The notes: generated by a model from the letters alone, not told the origin. A stretch of 64,000 nucleotides of DNA from Hsuehochloa calcarea (GCA_036346395.1 CM070609.1:24053223-24117222); one strand, 5' to 3'. Numbered from the stretch's first letter, positions 34,974 through 48,011 are shown. Program-made: numbers and translations.

Positions 34974-35691
34974 TTCTAGTTTTTTTGGTTACTCTTTTTT
35001 TCTTCTGGTCATTTTTTTTGAAGCAAAGAACGCAGAGGGTGCTTCTCGTATCTTTCAGTTGTAATCAGAAAAAAAAAAGGGATAGCTTTCAAGACAATGG
35101 AAAATGAAAATCAGTCGACCTTAACTTTTGGTTGTGAATACTATGATCATTTGTGTTGTGAGAGTAGCTTGTATCATGGGCAAGTGCTACACTTTCTGCT
35201 ATGTGAAGCAGGTTTCAAAACTGACGAAGTTCGCAGGGTTCATCTTGTGAACAGGCTTCATGTAATCAGGTAGTAGTGGCATGCCTGTGTACGATGCATT
35301 TTGTAGGAACGATGCATTTTGTGCCGGTCCAGACATCGGAAACAGCATAGAGATAGCACATAAAACAGATCAGGTGCTGGAATGATTTGAATGCAATTTT
35401 CTAGGTATCTGGAGGAGGTCTGGGTGCAATTCTGAATTTCGAATGCCAGAAAAGACCTATTGTCCATAGAACTACTGAATCCTAAAGGGAAGGCTGGTTA
35501 TCTGTTCTCCATGGAGCAGAGAACAAACGAGGCACATTGGCGTCTCAGAAGCCAGAACTAAACCTGGACTCGTACGGATGCACGCGTCGCTCGTCGGCGA
35601 CGGCGCGAACGCGCGCATGTGCCGCCGTTTCGTGCGCGGACTCTGCTACGAATCGGGTTTTGCATTGCATACTTGAAGTGCCACGTCGGGT
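34974..35691. other. Convergent intergenic region, 3' UTRs of WRKY and ubiquitin-like genes
   Basis: Contains T- and A-rich tracts (34980-35085) suited to polyadenylation of the WRKY transcript. CGATGCATTTTGT occurs twice (35293 and 35309). No additional gene is seen. Confidence 0.5.
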
Positions 35692-36261
35692 TCAGTAAGT
35701 GGGGCCCCTTGTCACGGACCCTTCGAACACCACGACCTCGTCGCCGGTCGCCACGCCGTGCCACTCGAACGTCCGCGCCTCGTCCATCACGCTCTGCCGG
35801 TGTATGAAGAAGTAGGCGCCGTCGCGCGGCAGCGGGAACCCGGCCGCCCCGCGCGCCCGCTCCAGCTCCCCCCTCAGCGCCGACACAGCGCCGCGCGAGC
35901 CCACGGCCACCTCCACGCGCCCGCCGCCGCACCGCGACACGACGTTCACCCGCAGCGGCGCCGCGCCGATGTCGTCCCGACTCTTGCTCGGCCTCTTGTT
36001 CCTGCTCCTCTGCTGCTGCTGCTGCCCGCCAACAAGGGCGACGTGGATGACGGAGCCCTCCACGATGCCGTACCGCTCGGTGCCGCCACCGCCGCCGCCG
36101 TCAACATCCGCGAGCGCATTGTCGTTTTGGAAGAGAGACAAGGCGGCGGCGGGCCAGCCTTTGCGGCTCTGGAGCTTCTGCTTGATGTCCTGGACGGTAT
36201 CGAAGAAGCCCACCTCCATCTTGAAGGTCTCCTCCCCGGAGCACACGAAGGTCACATCCAT
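35692..36261 (-). CDS. Ubiquitin-like domain protein (189 aa)
   Basis: An intact single-exon frame from ATG at 36261 to stop at 35692. Residues 1-76 form a ubiquitin-like fold (MDVTFVCSGEETFKMEVGFF, DTVQDIKQKLQ, LSLFQNDNALAD, then GIVEGSVIHVAL). A Gly-run loop sits where the family varies. A Gln/Arg/Lys-rich linker (QQQQQRSRNKRPSKSR) leads to a second weaker ubiquitin-like unit (about 103-185: LRVNVVSRCGGGRVEVAV, YFFIHRQSVMDEARTFEWHG, GDEVVVFEG). It does not end in Gly-Gly, so it is not a conjugated modifier but probably an adaptor with integral UBL domains. The GC-rich 3' half is usual for grass single-exon genes. A TATA-like box lies about 80 bp upstream. The exact biological role is unknown. 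Confidence 0.85.
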   Translation of the reverse strand: MDVTFVCSGEETFKMEVGFFDTVQDIKQKLQSRKGWPAAALSLFQNDNALADVDGGGGGGTERYGIVEGSVIHVALVGGQQQQQRSRNKRPSKSRDDIGAAPLRVNVVSRCGGGRVEVAVGSRGAVSALRGELERARGAAGFPLPRDGAYFFIHRQSVMDEARTFEWHGVATGDEVVVFEGSVTRGPTY

Positions 36262-36341
36262 GGCCGGCTAGCTAGCTCGATGTGATACCAAGGTAGCAGT
36301 AGCAGCCTAGCAGGCTAGCAGCAGGCATGGACATGGCATGG

Positions 36342-36350
36342 TATATATAT
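36342..36350 (-). promoter_or_regulatory. TATA box of the ubiquitin-like gene
   Basis: ATATATATA on the minus strand about 80 bp before the ATG at 36261, a normal plant spacing. Confidence 0.5.
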
Positions 36351-36361
36351 CATGGTGAACT

Positions 36362-36966
36362 GAGAATGCACTACGTGTGAATCTTGGATTTGGCTGCCTG
36401 CTCATTTCTGTTGCTACCTGCATGAATTTTCAGTGAACATCCATTGGCCTTCTTCAGATTGTTTTCATGATCAAGATGCCTAAACTTGTTGCTATCATGC
36501 AAGATGAGGCTATGGTCCTTTCCTCCCTTCACAAAATGGGCATGCCAAAAATATGCAATTAAACTGACATGCTGTCCTTTGTAGAGGTACTCTAAGGCAG
36601 CAAGAAGCATCTCATGAGCAAATTGTTATAGTAGAACATGCAGAAGTCATCTCCTTTACTAGGAAGTGTCTATCACTATCTACTTAGGCTTTGTCGGGAG
36701 CCGTTTACCCTTTTGGTAAGCGGTTTCTCCGAAAATCATCTACTTCTCGGAGTGTCTTTCTTTCTGCCCTGTTACCTGAAGCTATTCTGGTAAGGAGCGA
36801 AGAACTTCAGTTCTTGATAAGTTAATCAGGATGTTATGAAGGATTGTCGTGTGTTGGAGGTGTGGAAAAATGGGATCTTTGCAAAGTCTCTGTGACTGTG
36901 TCGTGCACTTTCAGCAAGTTTATTTACTTTAAGCAGAGAAGCAAGACAATGACCCAGTTTGGCATG
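36362..36966. other. Upstream intergenic region, no gene recognised
   Basis: Short frames only. It separates the ubiquitin-like gene from the Ty3-gypsy LTR that starts at 36967, so it should contain the distal promoter of the former. Confidence 0.45.
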
Positions 36967-37670
36967 TGTCGATCATCAAATCACCGAACTTATAAATATG
37001 TAAAAAATAGAGAAAAAATGGTAAGTATCTCCTGAAAAGGAATGAGGTTGCTCTTTATTTCTATGAACTGGCTATTACAAGGAGTGTCTGTAATCTAGAT
37101 CAACGTTAATTCTCGTAACACTGGGGCGCAATGTTTGCTATGACTTTGCAATCTAATCGACTGCTTGTCTTCTGAGAGTGATTCTCAATCGATCCTCTCT
37201 TTCTTCACCTCTCTTTCCACCTTCCGCGATCCTCCTTAAGTAGTTGATGAAGCGTTGGCAGTTATCTATTGGAGAGACGCATGTTAGGAAGTGACGCGTC
37301 TGGTCGGAGAGAGGCGTCAGTTGATAATGTATCAACTGTCGTGCGGTTATATGCTACTAAGTCATTTAACCGTATTCCAGTGTCTTAGAATTATGCAACG
37401 TCGCGTGGTATGGAACATACAGCACGTGTTCCATTTATCACACGATAAGGATATATCTGGAAACTGATCCAGATGACACCAGTTCATAGCCTTATGAGCA
37501 GTCAACTGGTCGTGGACTAGGTACGGGACCTTGTCCGACCGGGTATTTATTGTGTAACCTTTGGAAATCTTTACGACCAGTGAGGTCGTTAGCCTTAAGG
37601 GTTACGACCACGAAGACATATGGTCTTTTCTTATGTATTAAATAATACATAGAGATTTCAATCCTCGTTA
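36967..37670 (-). repeat. 3' LTR of the Tat-type element
   Basis: Begins TGTCGATCATCAAATCACCG and matches 48030-48734 up to TCAATCCTCGT. Its inner edge reads TTA where the other copy has TCA. Confidence 0.9.
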
Positions 37671-37989
37671 GCGAACTTTAAATGAATTGGTCGTGTGGAC
37701 ACTCTTTTTCCGATGAAGTCGTATCGGGCAGACCCCTCATTAAATGTCGTGACATTCGAAGTGGTCCGTGTTCATTTTTAAAGTTGAGAAGCTGTCTTGG
37801 AAGTTGAAAAAACTTTTCTGTCCATTGGTCAAAAAGTTTTTTGTCCGTTGGACTTCTCGCGTATGCGGTTACAGTGTTGTGGCTACAAAAACCCCTTCGC
37901 ACTGGGCATTAGGGTTTTTACGTCTTCCGCTTTCTCTTCATCTTCCGAGAAATTGTCTTCGATCACATTTGATTTCTTCACCTAAGAAA

Positions 37990-40845
37990 ATCCACCATGT
38001 CGGACCTTATCACCAATTAGTCGATTTCCGATTTGGGTGAGAAGAGACGGGAAAATTTGGAGAAGGTTGGATTGCTACCCGACAGAAGTCTGATCCCATG
38101 GACATCAGCAATCGGGGAGCATTCTCCGAGCGATGAAGATAGAGAAATTCTAGTTTTCCTCACATACATCGAATGTGGTTTTAGGCTTCTAGTTCACTCA
38201 TTCTTCTCCTAAGTTTTGAAATATTATGGAGTGGAACTGGTTAATCTAGACCCCAGCGCCATTGCCAACCTTAGTATCTTCGTCTACCTCTGCGAAGCAT
38301 ACTTGGGGATTCCCGTAACGATTGATCTCCTCAAGTACTACCACAGAATGTCGAATACGAAGAAGACGACCGGTACACCTGGAGAGTGCACGTTGCGCCT
38401 CCATGACAGAAAGGCTGATGAGTACATTCTCGTGTACTCAAAATCCTTATGGTTATCGTGGAAAAAGAGCTGATTTTATATGAAGATTACTCAACAAGAT
38501 GGCTTTTACTACAGCGGTAAAAAGGCAGTTGAGAACCCACGATGGTGTTCCTCCTCGAAAAAGGAGGGAAAGGTAGGGAGATGGGTTGAGGCCATCCATC
38601 TACTTAATGTCAGGGGTTTAAGCTCCTGGATGTGGTTAGGGATTTCTCCATGCGGAGAATTAGTCTCTTGAAGGCCAAAACTCATGCGATGCTCTGGTAC
38701 ATTGGTCCTAAGGACGCAGCCAAAGATTCCAGGGAAGGTAAATCCCAAGAGAATCCGACCAGTTTAATTAAATTGATTGATTACTTTTATAACCCTAATA
38801 TCTCTCTTTTGTTGCAGTCTTATCTTCTGATGAGATCAGAAGTAGGATCAAAATGATTTACGCTAGAGAGCCCAGCGACAAGGCTGGCTTCCCTCTGATC
38901 CTAGCGGTTGTTACCGCAGAAGAAAGAGCTGAGAGACTTCGGGTAAGTATATCAATTTCGTTTCATCTTTATAACATTTTTCGATCGGTTTTTACCTGAA
39001 ATCCTCTTTGATATACAGTCGGTCGAGCTTAGAATCAATGAGGCCACCGAAACATGCGAGCCAACTGATGATCCGACCAGTCATACAATCACTACAAATA
39101 GCGACCGCGTAGAAGTAGGTAGCCGAGCAGAAGTCTTTAGTATCAGATGAAGCACGTTCATCACCCGACTAACTTTGCTTGTCAATCCAGGCGGTAATCG
39201 TTGAGTCTCATGCAGTTTCTCAAGACTTGCCCATTGCAATTGAAGCAACTGTTTTGGAGACCAACGAGTCTACACCTTCCGATCCAGCAATCAGGGATAT
39301 TATTCTCGACCAGCTGGTCGATAATATCACTTACGAACCTTTGCTGGAGGGTGTAGAGGGCGTAAACAACCCTACCAGTTCAGAACTGGTAAAATCGGTT
39401 GAAAAGAAAAGGAAGGTGAGCGGAATTTCAAGCCGACGAGCTTCAAAATCAGGACCAAGAAAGCAACCAGGTGTGTATAAAGGAATTAAACATATAAATG
39501 CATACCTGAGTTCTGTCTTTGGTAAACTTGAGCTTCTAGACTTCTTTTCTTTCTTTTGTGTAGATCTTCTGGAGTTCCGGTCGTTTCCGACCAGTCCATT
39601 CCGGAAGATCAGGTGATCGAGGGCACCTTCGATCAAGGCTTCTCTCAGGTTAGAATCTCTGAGGAAGTGGCTAGGATAGCCCCCGAGCAAGCTTCAGTGT
39701 CGGAACCTGAGTTGGATCCCCATGGTGATCATTACCCCATCAGCGGGGGTAGGAATTCCTGCAAATACCCAGCAGGTTCCAGCTTCTGCAAGCAATCCTT
39801 CCCAAACTAACAATTTTTCTTTTTCTCCTCGATTTATCGAGGATAAGGAGCTTGATGAAGTTTGGGGGATAATATCGGATCGTCAAGCCGAGACGAGTCC
39901 CGATAAATTTTTTGCCGATTATAATGACTTGGCAATTCGAGTAAATGTCTACAACCATTTCTATAGCTCCTTTTGAAGTTTTATAGGAGACTTAAATAAA
40001 AAAATGCTATCTATATAGCATATGGTCGAGAACTTTGCTGTGGTCGGAGGACTGACCAAGCGAATAAAGATCTTAGAGTAAAAACACTCCGAATTAGAAA
40101 GTAAGAACTTCTTTCTTAACTCTTTCTTCCTCATGACTCTATTTTTTTCCTTGAATTATTCTCCCTTATCATGCTTAATAGATTTGGAGAAAATAAAAGA
40201 AAAAGTTGTGGCCGATAAGGCCAAAATAAGCAGGCTTGGGAAGACAACCAAGCTAAGAACCGGTCGATCGAATACTTGACTACCTGGAATAAAGAAATTC
40301 TTGAAACTTCTGGAAAGAAAATTCAAGGTAACTAGTCGTAAACTTGACTTAGTATCTCTTCTAATTATTCTTCCCTAATACTTGTTTTTACTTATGCAGA
40401 ACAAAACCAAGCATTAATCAGAGAAAAGTAAGCTCTGGAATTTGAGCAAGACAAGGGGGCAGCTATCATGCTTAATCTTGATGAAAAGATCACTGCACTT
40501 AACAAAATAATTTTTGATATGGGATTGGGATCCAGCTTACCCTCCTTGAACGATCCAACGGAGAAGGTGAATTACCTAGGCCATCTCCAGGAGGATCTTA
40601 AGGGCTTGCTCAAGACTACCACTAGAGATAATTATGCCCGATCCGTGAAAGAATCCATTGCTAGTGGAGTTAGTCTTGCTTTGACAAAACCGAAGGCATT
40701 CGATCCCTCTATTAATCTTCAAGCTGTTGAAGAAGATTTCAACTGCTTGCCTGAGGAGGCGACCAAGTTTCTCAAGAAAGTAAAACCTCTTGGAGACAAG
40801 GTTGTAGAAGAAATGGAGGTCGGATCTCCATCAAGCAGTGATTAG
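37990..40845 (+). pseudogene. Antisense extra gene of the Tat-type element (gypsy-type transposon, Transposase_28-like)
   Basis: Runs opposite to gag-pol, between integrase and the 3' LTR. The N-terminal part (38020-38500) reads REILVFLTYIECGFRLLVHSFF, a stop, LKYYGVELVNLDPSAI and IFVYLCEAYLGIPVTI, the pattern of the 'putative gypsy type transposon' family. Further exons follow with plausible splice signals: SSDEIRSRIKMIYAREPSD (38823-38943, donor CGGGTAAGT), SVELRINEATET (39020), an Asp/Glu/Ser-rich part (39190-39470), and a C-terminal coiled segment, LNLDEKITALNKIIFDMG to GSPSSSD-stop (40468-40845). Several stops break it. The role of these antisense proteins is not established. Confidence 0.6.
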
Positions 40846-41639
40846 GTGGGCAATCTCTAGTAGTAAGAAAAATGCAAAAAAGAGTATGCAAAATGTAAAA
40901 CTTACCTCTCTTATTAATAAGATCTTTTTGTTCATCCGGTCGACTTATGGATATTCATATATTACCTAGCTGTTTTATAGTAGAAGAACTTTACTATATA
41001 AGCAGTAGGCCAAGAATATGAACTTAAGTCCCAACCATTGTTTGAAAGTTTGTACCGATCGTTGAAAAACTGATCGTGATAATACTAGGAAACATTTTCA
41101 GGTCGGAACTAGTGCTAGGTTTCGACTAGTTGTAAATCTATTTTTCGTAATCAAAGTACTTACTAAGACAATATAAGGTCAAAGGAAAAAAAAAAGTAGA
41201 TTTTCCTTGGTAAGAGAAAAATTATATGCAAAGACATGTATAATAAATGATAAGTGGTTTTATTTCTATGTAGTACTCAACGCTGGTCAGAATGAACCGC
41301 TCAGAAATGAAGATATAATATATATTTTGCAATACGTGCTCATGCTCTAGTCCGACTGGCAGCGAGGATCGTAGGAAAAGGACCGTCGCTAGGAAGCTCC
41401 TTCCAGTGGGCGGAACCACGTGCGAAAAATGAGAGAATTCGACTAGGAGATTTTTCGTGTCCCGACGAGTAGCCAAACAAGAGTGGAACAGAATTTTGAA
41501 AATAAAAATATATAATCTTCATAATCTTAAGCATATGAACCTCGTCGACCATATTTGGGTACCATCGTATAAATAACATCACTTACTTCTTTGAATTTAA
41601 TTAACATTGATTAAATTTAAAGGAAATAAAATGAAATTT

Positions 41640-42745
41640 AAACGAAAAACTTACGCAATTGATCAATGTCCAAGATTTGGACAACTCTGCCGTCGGACAT
41701 GGCTAATCATACCGAGCCTGGTCGGGTGACTTCGACCACAGTGTAAGGACCTTCCCACTTGGGAGAAAGTTTATTGCGATTTACTTAGCTCTGAATTTTT
41801 CTGAGAACCAGATCACCTGCAGCTAGGCTGTGAGGCTGCACCTTACGGTTGTGATACCTTCGCATGGCTTGTTGATAGATTGCCGAACGTATCAAAGCTC
41901 GGTTCATCGTTCTTCAAGGAAAAATTAACATCGCCGAGTCGTCATTCCTCCTAATTGTTTACATTAAAATAATCAATAGGAGCAGAGCCAATTTTTAATT
42001 CCAGAGGAAGCATGGCTTCGGCCCCATAGACTAAAAAGAACGGTGTTTCGTCAGTCGCATGACTGGTCGTGGTTCAAACAGCCCATAAGACAGAAGGAAG
42101 TTCTTGAACCCAAACTCATGACCGCTTTATTAGCTGATCGAATACTCGGTGTTTGACCCCCTGCATTATGATACCATTGGCATGCTCAACTGCCATATTG
42201 CCATGTGGATGAGCAACGGAGGCAAAATGGACTTTTATTCCAAGCTCATCGCAGAATTCCTGAAAATTGCCACTTGAAAATTGAGTACAATTATCTGTGA
42301 TTATACGACTGGGTACACCAAATCGCATAATCATATTTTTGTCAAGAATCTCTTAGCAGCCTCAGTTGTACTTTTAACAACTGGTTCGGCTTCAATCCAT
42401 TTTGTAAACATGTCAATAATGACGAAAAGGAATTCGAAGCCCCCCGGGTGCTCTTGGGAATGGTCCCAGAATGTCTAGTCCCCAGGTTGCAAAAGGCCAA
42501 GAAATAGGAATTATTTGCAAAGCTTGTGCCGGCTGATGTACTTGTCGGCTATGAAACTGAAATTGTACGCACTTCGTCACGAGATCTTTTGCATCATAAA
42601 GGGCAGTTGGCCAACAATATCCTTGTCTAAAGGCTTTACCGACCAATATTTTGTAAGAATGGTGTGCAACATAGATTCCTCCATGAATTTCGGTTAGCAG
42701 CAACTTAATGCCATCCAAGCGAGATATGCATCTCAACAACACTCC
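41640..42745 (-). pseudogene. Tat-type integrase, decayed
   Basis: The zinc-binding part reads IHGGIYVAHHSYKILVGKAF and CWPTALYDAKDLVTKCVQFQ (H-H-C-C pattern). The core has WGLDILGPFPRAPGG (first Asp), FGVPSRIITDNCTQFSS (second Asp) and HPHGNMAVEHANGII, where the third acidic residue (Glu) is kept. The C-terminal part reads RRYHNRKVQPHSLAAGDLV and SDGRVVQILDIDQLRKF. Frameshifts near 42410 and stops near 42113 interrupt it. Confidence 0.8.
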
Positions 42746-42760
42746 ATGAGATCCTCGTTT

Positions 42761-43560
42761 TTACAAGGTACGTTCGATTAGAGTGTATGATTTGGCTTTT
42801 CGTGGTATACGATCGGCCTCTACATCATCTTCTGGAATTAGGTCATGCTGAAGATAATTGTAGATCGAAGTCATCCAATCTCTACCCTGATCGTCACCGA
42901 TATGTGGAGCATCTATGTTATCAGAATCAATAGGCATGATCTGATGTTTATCATTGATGTTCTCGGAATGTACGACCACCGAGGGTGAATCGATTTGCTC
43001 GAGAAAAACTCCGGGCGGGACGGTTGACCTTGTGGAGGCCATCCGTGCCAACTGGTCTACTAGAAAGTTTTCCTTTCTAGGAATGTGTTGGATCTGGAAA
43101 TCGAAGAAATGTTTTTCGAGTTTCCGTACTTCCACCAGATAAAACGACATCTTGGTACTCGAGTATTGATACTCTTTTCCTACTTGATTCGCTACTAGTT
43201 GAGAATCGCCTTTCACTAGCAATTTGCGAATCCCGAGCGAATGAGCTGCTCGAAGTCCTGCCAGTAAACCTTCATATTTCGCCACATTGTTTGTAACAGA
43301 AAGTTAAACTGGATAGCGTACTTAATGTGTTCACCAGTAGGGGATATCAAGACGACTCCAGCCCCCGATCCTTTAAGCATCAAAGAACCGTCAAAGTACA
43401 TTGTCCACTCATCGTGGCGCTCGTACTCTGGTTCCTGCTTAGATTCAGGGTTTGTCCATTCGGCAATGAACACTGCTATTGCCTGAGACTTTATTGTTGT
43501 TCGTGATATGAAATGGAGGTCGAACGTCCCTAGTTCAACCGCCCATTTTGCTATTCGTCC
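42761..43560 (-). pseudogene. Tat-type RNase H, decayed
   Basis: Shows WTMYFDGSLMLKGSGAGVV (first Asp), a frameshift, AKYEGLLAGLRAAHSLGI (Glu), VKGDSQLVANQVGKEY (Asp) and HIPRKENFLVDQLARMAS (final Asp), the four acidic positions of RNase H. It degrades the RNA strand during reverse transcription. Confidence 0.8.
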
Positions 43561-43807
43561 TGATGATTATCTATTTTCAAAGACTTGACCAAGGGGATAC
43601 CCGGTGGGTATGACCACTTTGTGGGCTTAAAAGTAATACCTTAGTTTCCTTGAAGCCATAAGGAGACCATAGAGCAGTTTTTGTACCTGTGGGTATCTTT
43701 CCTTTGGTCCATGTAAGACTTCGCTTACGTAATACACTAGTTGTTGGACGTTTTCATGTTCTAGACAAGTACACCGCTGACAGTTTGTGGCGTTGCAGCC
43801 ACATAAA

Positions 43808-44763
43808 TCAGCAATGTTTCTTCGGTCTTGGAGAGACTAAGACCGGGGCACTCGTAAAGTACTCTTTGAGCTTTTCAAAGGCATCATTGGTCTCCTTTGT
43901 CCATTCAAAACTTCTGTTCTTTTGAAGAAGCTTAAAGAAAGGTAACCCTATTTCACTTAACCTAGCTATGAAACGGCTTAGCGTTGTCATACAGTCGGTT
44001 AGTTTTTGGACTTCTTTCTTTGTGGTCGGAGGGCGCATCTGGTAGATGGCCGATATCTTCACAGAATTTGCTTCGATGCCTCTAGCTGAAACTAGAAACC
44101 CAAGAAGTTTTCCAGCGAAAACTCCGAACACACATTTCTCCGGATTTAACTTGAGGTTATGTCTTCTCAAGTTGTTGAAAGTCTCTTGTAAGTCTAGAAT
44201 GTGATCGCCAGTGTAGATGCTCTTCACAACTAAATCATCTACATAGGCTTCTAGATTCCGACCTATCTGTGGGCTAAAGGTTTTCTGCATCAATCTTTGA
44301 AAAGTTGCACCAGTATTTTTTAGACCAAAAGGCATCTTAACATAACAGTAAGTGCAATATGGAGTAATGAAGGAAGTTTTCTCTTCATATTCTTTACTCA
44401 TATTAATCTGGTGGTACCCTGAATACACATCTAAAAAACTTAATAATTCACACCGGAGGTGGAATCTACAAGTTGATCAATGCGGGGAAGAGGAAAGTCA
44501 TCCTTCAGACAAGCTTTATTCAGATCTGTGAAGTCTATACACATTCGCCACTTTCTATTATTCTTTCTAACCATTACAGGGTTGGCGAGCCATTGAGGGT
44601 GATAGACTTCACGAATAAATCCAGCCTTGAGGAGTTTTTCAACCTTCGATTGGATCGCTTCTTTCCGATCAGGCACAAAGCGCCTTAATTTCTGTTTGAC
44701 TGGTTTTTTGTCAGGCTGGAGAGTTAGCATGTGCTTGATCACCTCCCTGGGGACTCCGGGCAT
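43808..44763 (-). pseudogene. Tat-type reverse transcriptase, decayed
   Basis: Contains KVEKLLKAGFIREVYHPQWL, NRKWRMCIDFTDLNKAC, DSTSGVNY-stop, then MYSGYHQINMSKEYEEKT, MPFGLKNTGATFQRLM and the active-site box YVDDLVVKS. A short gap with a stop (near 44430-44440) interrupts the LDxxSGYHQI motif. Confidence 0.85.
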
Positions 44764-44826
44764 GTTGGACGCCTACCAGGCGAATACGTCCTGGTTTGCT
44801 CGGAGTAAGGAGACGAGTGACTCTTC

Positions 44827-45450
44827 CTATTTTAGGTTGAGTCCTTCTCCGACCAGCACCATTGGGATAGACCTGTCAGTGTCTCCTGACTTGACGTTTC
44901 CTAGAGGAACGCCTTTGTCTAGAAATACCTCTTTTGTCTGGTCGGACGGCTTGGGTGTCACCCTTGTTCTGGAGCGTTTGACATGCATTGCAGTTGAGTC
45001 AGTGTTTCTGGTCGGAAGTTCATCGACAAGTTCTAAAGACCTCCGATCGCATGCATAAGCCATTTTCTGATCTCCTCGAACCATGATGACACCTTTTGAT
45101 CCTGGCATCTTTAAGCTTTGATAACCGTAATACGTGGCTATCAGAAATTTTGTTAGAGCCGGACGACCAAGGATGCCGTTATATGCGGTTTCAAAATCAA
45201 CCACGGCAAACGAAACATTTTCTGTTCGGAAGTTGTCAGGGCTTCCGAACGTAACCGGTAAGGACACCTGTCCTATCGGTTTGGCGGTATAACCAGGGAC
45301 TATGCCATGGAAGGCATATTTTACCGGTTTCACCTTGGATCTAGGAACCTACATTTCTTCTAATGCTCCCGAAAATAAAATGTTTAAAGAACTACCACCA
45401 TCTATCAAGACTCGATTGACCTTGCAATTATTAATAGTAGGTTCAACTTA
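44827..45450 (-). pseudogene. Tat-type aspartic protease, decayed
   Basis: Has VNRVLIDGGSSLNILF (active site D-G-G-S), a stop, then PVTFGSPDNFRTENVSFAVV and YNGILGRPALTKF, the typical retropepsin second half of Tat elements. It would cleave the polyprotein. Confidence 0.75.
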
Positions 45451-45639
45451 ATAGGAAACCTACCCGGTCGAGTCGACGGAACGGGGCAGTCTTCTTTTGC
45501 GAAGAAGATTACCGTGTCTGACCACCTTGATGGCTTGGTGGCGATTGAAGACTCCGCAAGGTTAACCACCCGCTCCATGCCCTTCAGATGACGCCGTGAG
45601 TCGTACGACGAAGATCCCCCAAATATCATGCTAACCGTA

Positions 45640-47935
45640 TGTTGAGGTTCTTAGTACTCCATCTCTTCGTCGCCATGTTTGTCCTTCTTAGAGCTTGTTT
45701 CCCCTAATTCATGTATTGAGGGAAGAGGGCCTTTACCTGCATAGTAATCCTCTCATTTCTTTTGCCAAGCACGGTAGGTGCATAAATCACGCCCTGCCTG
45801 TTGATGAAGTGGACACCACTTCTTATTCTTCTTAAACCTATCAGTCGGAATTTTTGCCTTGCCTCGACCGGTATAATCTCTCTTACCTTTGGTAATCTTA
45901 TCTGGGACTGCTAGGACTTCATTATCGTCCGTCTTGCGGTGTTTCTTCTTCTTGGGAACCTTTTTATGCTTCTTTTCTGGCTTCTATAAGCCAGGTCGAG
46001 GGTCTTTATCTTTTTGATCTATGGCTTCACTCCATTCAACCGCTTCACTAGCGACTGCGTACTTATCAGCCATGTCGAAAAGCTCGGCGGTTGTTCGTGG
46101 AGAGTTCATAGCAATGTCCTCCGTTAATCGCCGATTCCTCAAAGCTGACTTAAAAGCTTGAATTACAGAAGACTCTGTAATCTCTGGTATTGAGTTACGA
46201 ATCTAGCTAAGCCTCTTGATATATTGACGATGAGTCTCTTTCGAGTTTTGTCGGATCCAATGGAGGTCATCCTCCTTTCTAGGGCGGTCATACGTACCTT
46301 GGAAATTTACAATCAAAAGATCGTAGAGTTGTTCCCAAGTGTAGATTGATCCGACCGGCTGGTTGAGCAACCAAGACTGGGCAGATCCCTCCAGTATCGT
46401 TGGTAAGTAGTTGGCTATCACATTTTCATCACTCCAGCAGCTCTGATGGTGGCGGTATAAATCTGGAGAAATTCCAACGGGTTCTAGGACCCATTGAACC
46501 TATCCATGTTGGCCGGTCGAAACCTATTAGGCCAATGCACTACCAAGCCTGCGAGAAAGCTCGACGACCGTGGATCGATTCATAGCGCCTTCTTCGAAAA
46601 GGTGCCGGATTGTGATCGGTCGGAGACCGGTTTCTTAAATTAGAAAACCAGGGCTCCGGTGTTCCGATATGATCATGGGCGTTAAGATGACGCCTTTGAT
46701 CACCTGCTCGGCCTAGACGATGTCGCAGATCATCGGAGCCAAGCGAATAACCCTCTCGACGAGGGAAGGTGTGATTGTTTGAAATAACCGCATTCCTTCA
46801 TGACTCGTTGGTCGGAATCGTCGAGGAGGTCTTGGTATCGATTGATTCCCAACATACCCATGCTACCCTCTACTGAGGGAGGAACGTTGGGACGAAGTCA
46901 TAGTATAACTTTGCGTTGTCCTGTGTTCCCGGTACGCTTCCGTACGTTGCACGGTTTGTTGAAGGATTTCCGATACCTGTCCTATCAATTGGACAAAACC
47001 TGGAGCTCCTACCAGAGCAGGGTCAGTGTTATTTAAAATATTCTGAATACACTGCAGGTTTTGTACCGTCACTGAAGGTCTCAGAGGATTCATTGAGGTT
47101 GTTGGCGTACGCAGATCTGAACCTTCTCTTAACCTTGCGACTGGTCCCCTTCGATCCATCATCCTTGGTGGGGCAGAAATAGGTGTATTAACTAATGGAC
47201 GTCCATCAGTTCTGTTGCCTCTGGTAATTGGTGCTTGATTGCCCGTGCCATTTCTATCAGTACGTGGTGGCGAGGCAGTGTGTGCAGGACCGTACACGGC
47301 ATTACGATCAGTAGTTCCGATCGCATTGACCTCGTGTTTCCAACAGCGATCCTCCGGAGAACTTCCACTGTAACCAGTGGAGAGCTTCTCAATGTTTCTA
47401 CCAGAGACTTCCACGATGGAGACCGGTCAGAGATGAGCACCTCCCGAGGTCTTCGTGGCGAACTCAGCCTGCCCTGCGGATTGCCAATCGTATGCTGAGC
47501 CTTATTGTTCCCACTCGGCCTATAACCGGTGAGAGTTTCATCGACACTGTTACCAGATGTCGGTTGGCTCCTGGAATTTCCATAAGCCATTGATGAGTAC
47601 CTGTCAGCCATGATTGTGTCGAGAATGTATGGATTCTCGGATTGTAGGGCTGCGGATTCACCACCTTTTTTGCCGGTCGGAAGGACCGGGCTTGGAGATA
47701 TTTTCGGACACTCCGAGCTGGTCGGATAGTCCTGTCCCTCGGGAAGTACCACTTGTCGCAGTGGTGCATCCTCATCCATCCGCTCGACCTCGATGTTATC
47801 AGCGACCCGCAAACCGGTGGATGAGGAAGATGATGACGCCTAGTTCTCTTGCATGGCCTGAATGCAGGCTTCCATGTCGAGATTAGAGTAGTCAACCAAA
47901 TCGAACTAGTTCTCCTCGTCCCAAGTTCCTGCCAT
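45640..47935 (-). pseudogene. gag: Tat-type gag, decayed
   Basis: Starts at ATG 47935 shortly after the primer site (MAGTWDEEN, then an in-frame TAG). A long polar N-terminal region (47190-47812) follows. The core gag domain is near 46203-46421: GSAQSWLLNQPVGSIYTWEQ and LLIVNFQGTYDRP, then IRQNSKETHRQYIKRLS. The basic tail has KKWCPLHQQAGRDLCTY, a CHCC-like knuckle. Frameshifts and stops interrupt it in at least five places. Confidence 0.75.
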
Positions 47936-48011
47936 AGTCGCATGAACGATTATGAAGGGTGGGTGAGGATTTGACGAGCGAAGAACTTCTTCAGGAGAAT
48001 TGCGCCTTCTT

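Noticed and set aside
35758..36285. Plus-strand frame opposite the ubiquitin-like gene
   Set aside because: Antisense shadow of the GC-rich minus-strand gene.
36371..36610. 79-codon minus-strand frame upstream of the ubiquitin-like gene
   Set aside because: No domain and no splice link; probably promoter DNA.
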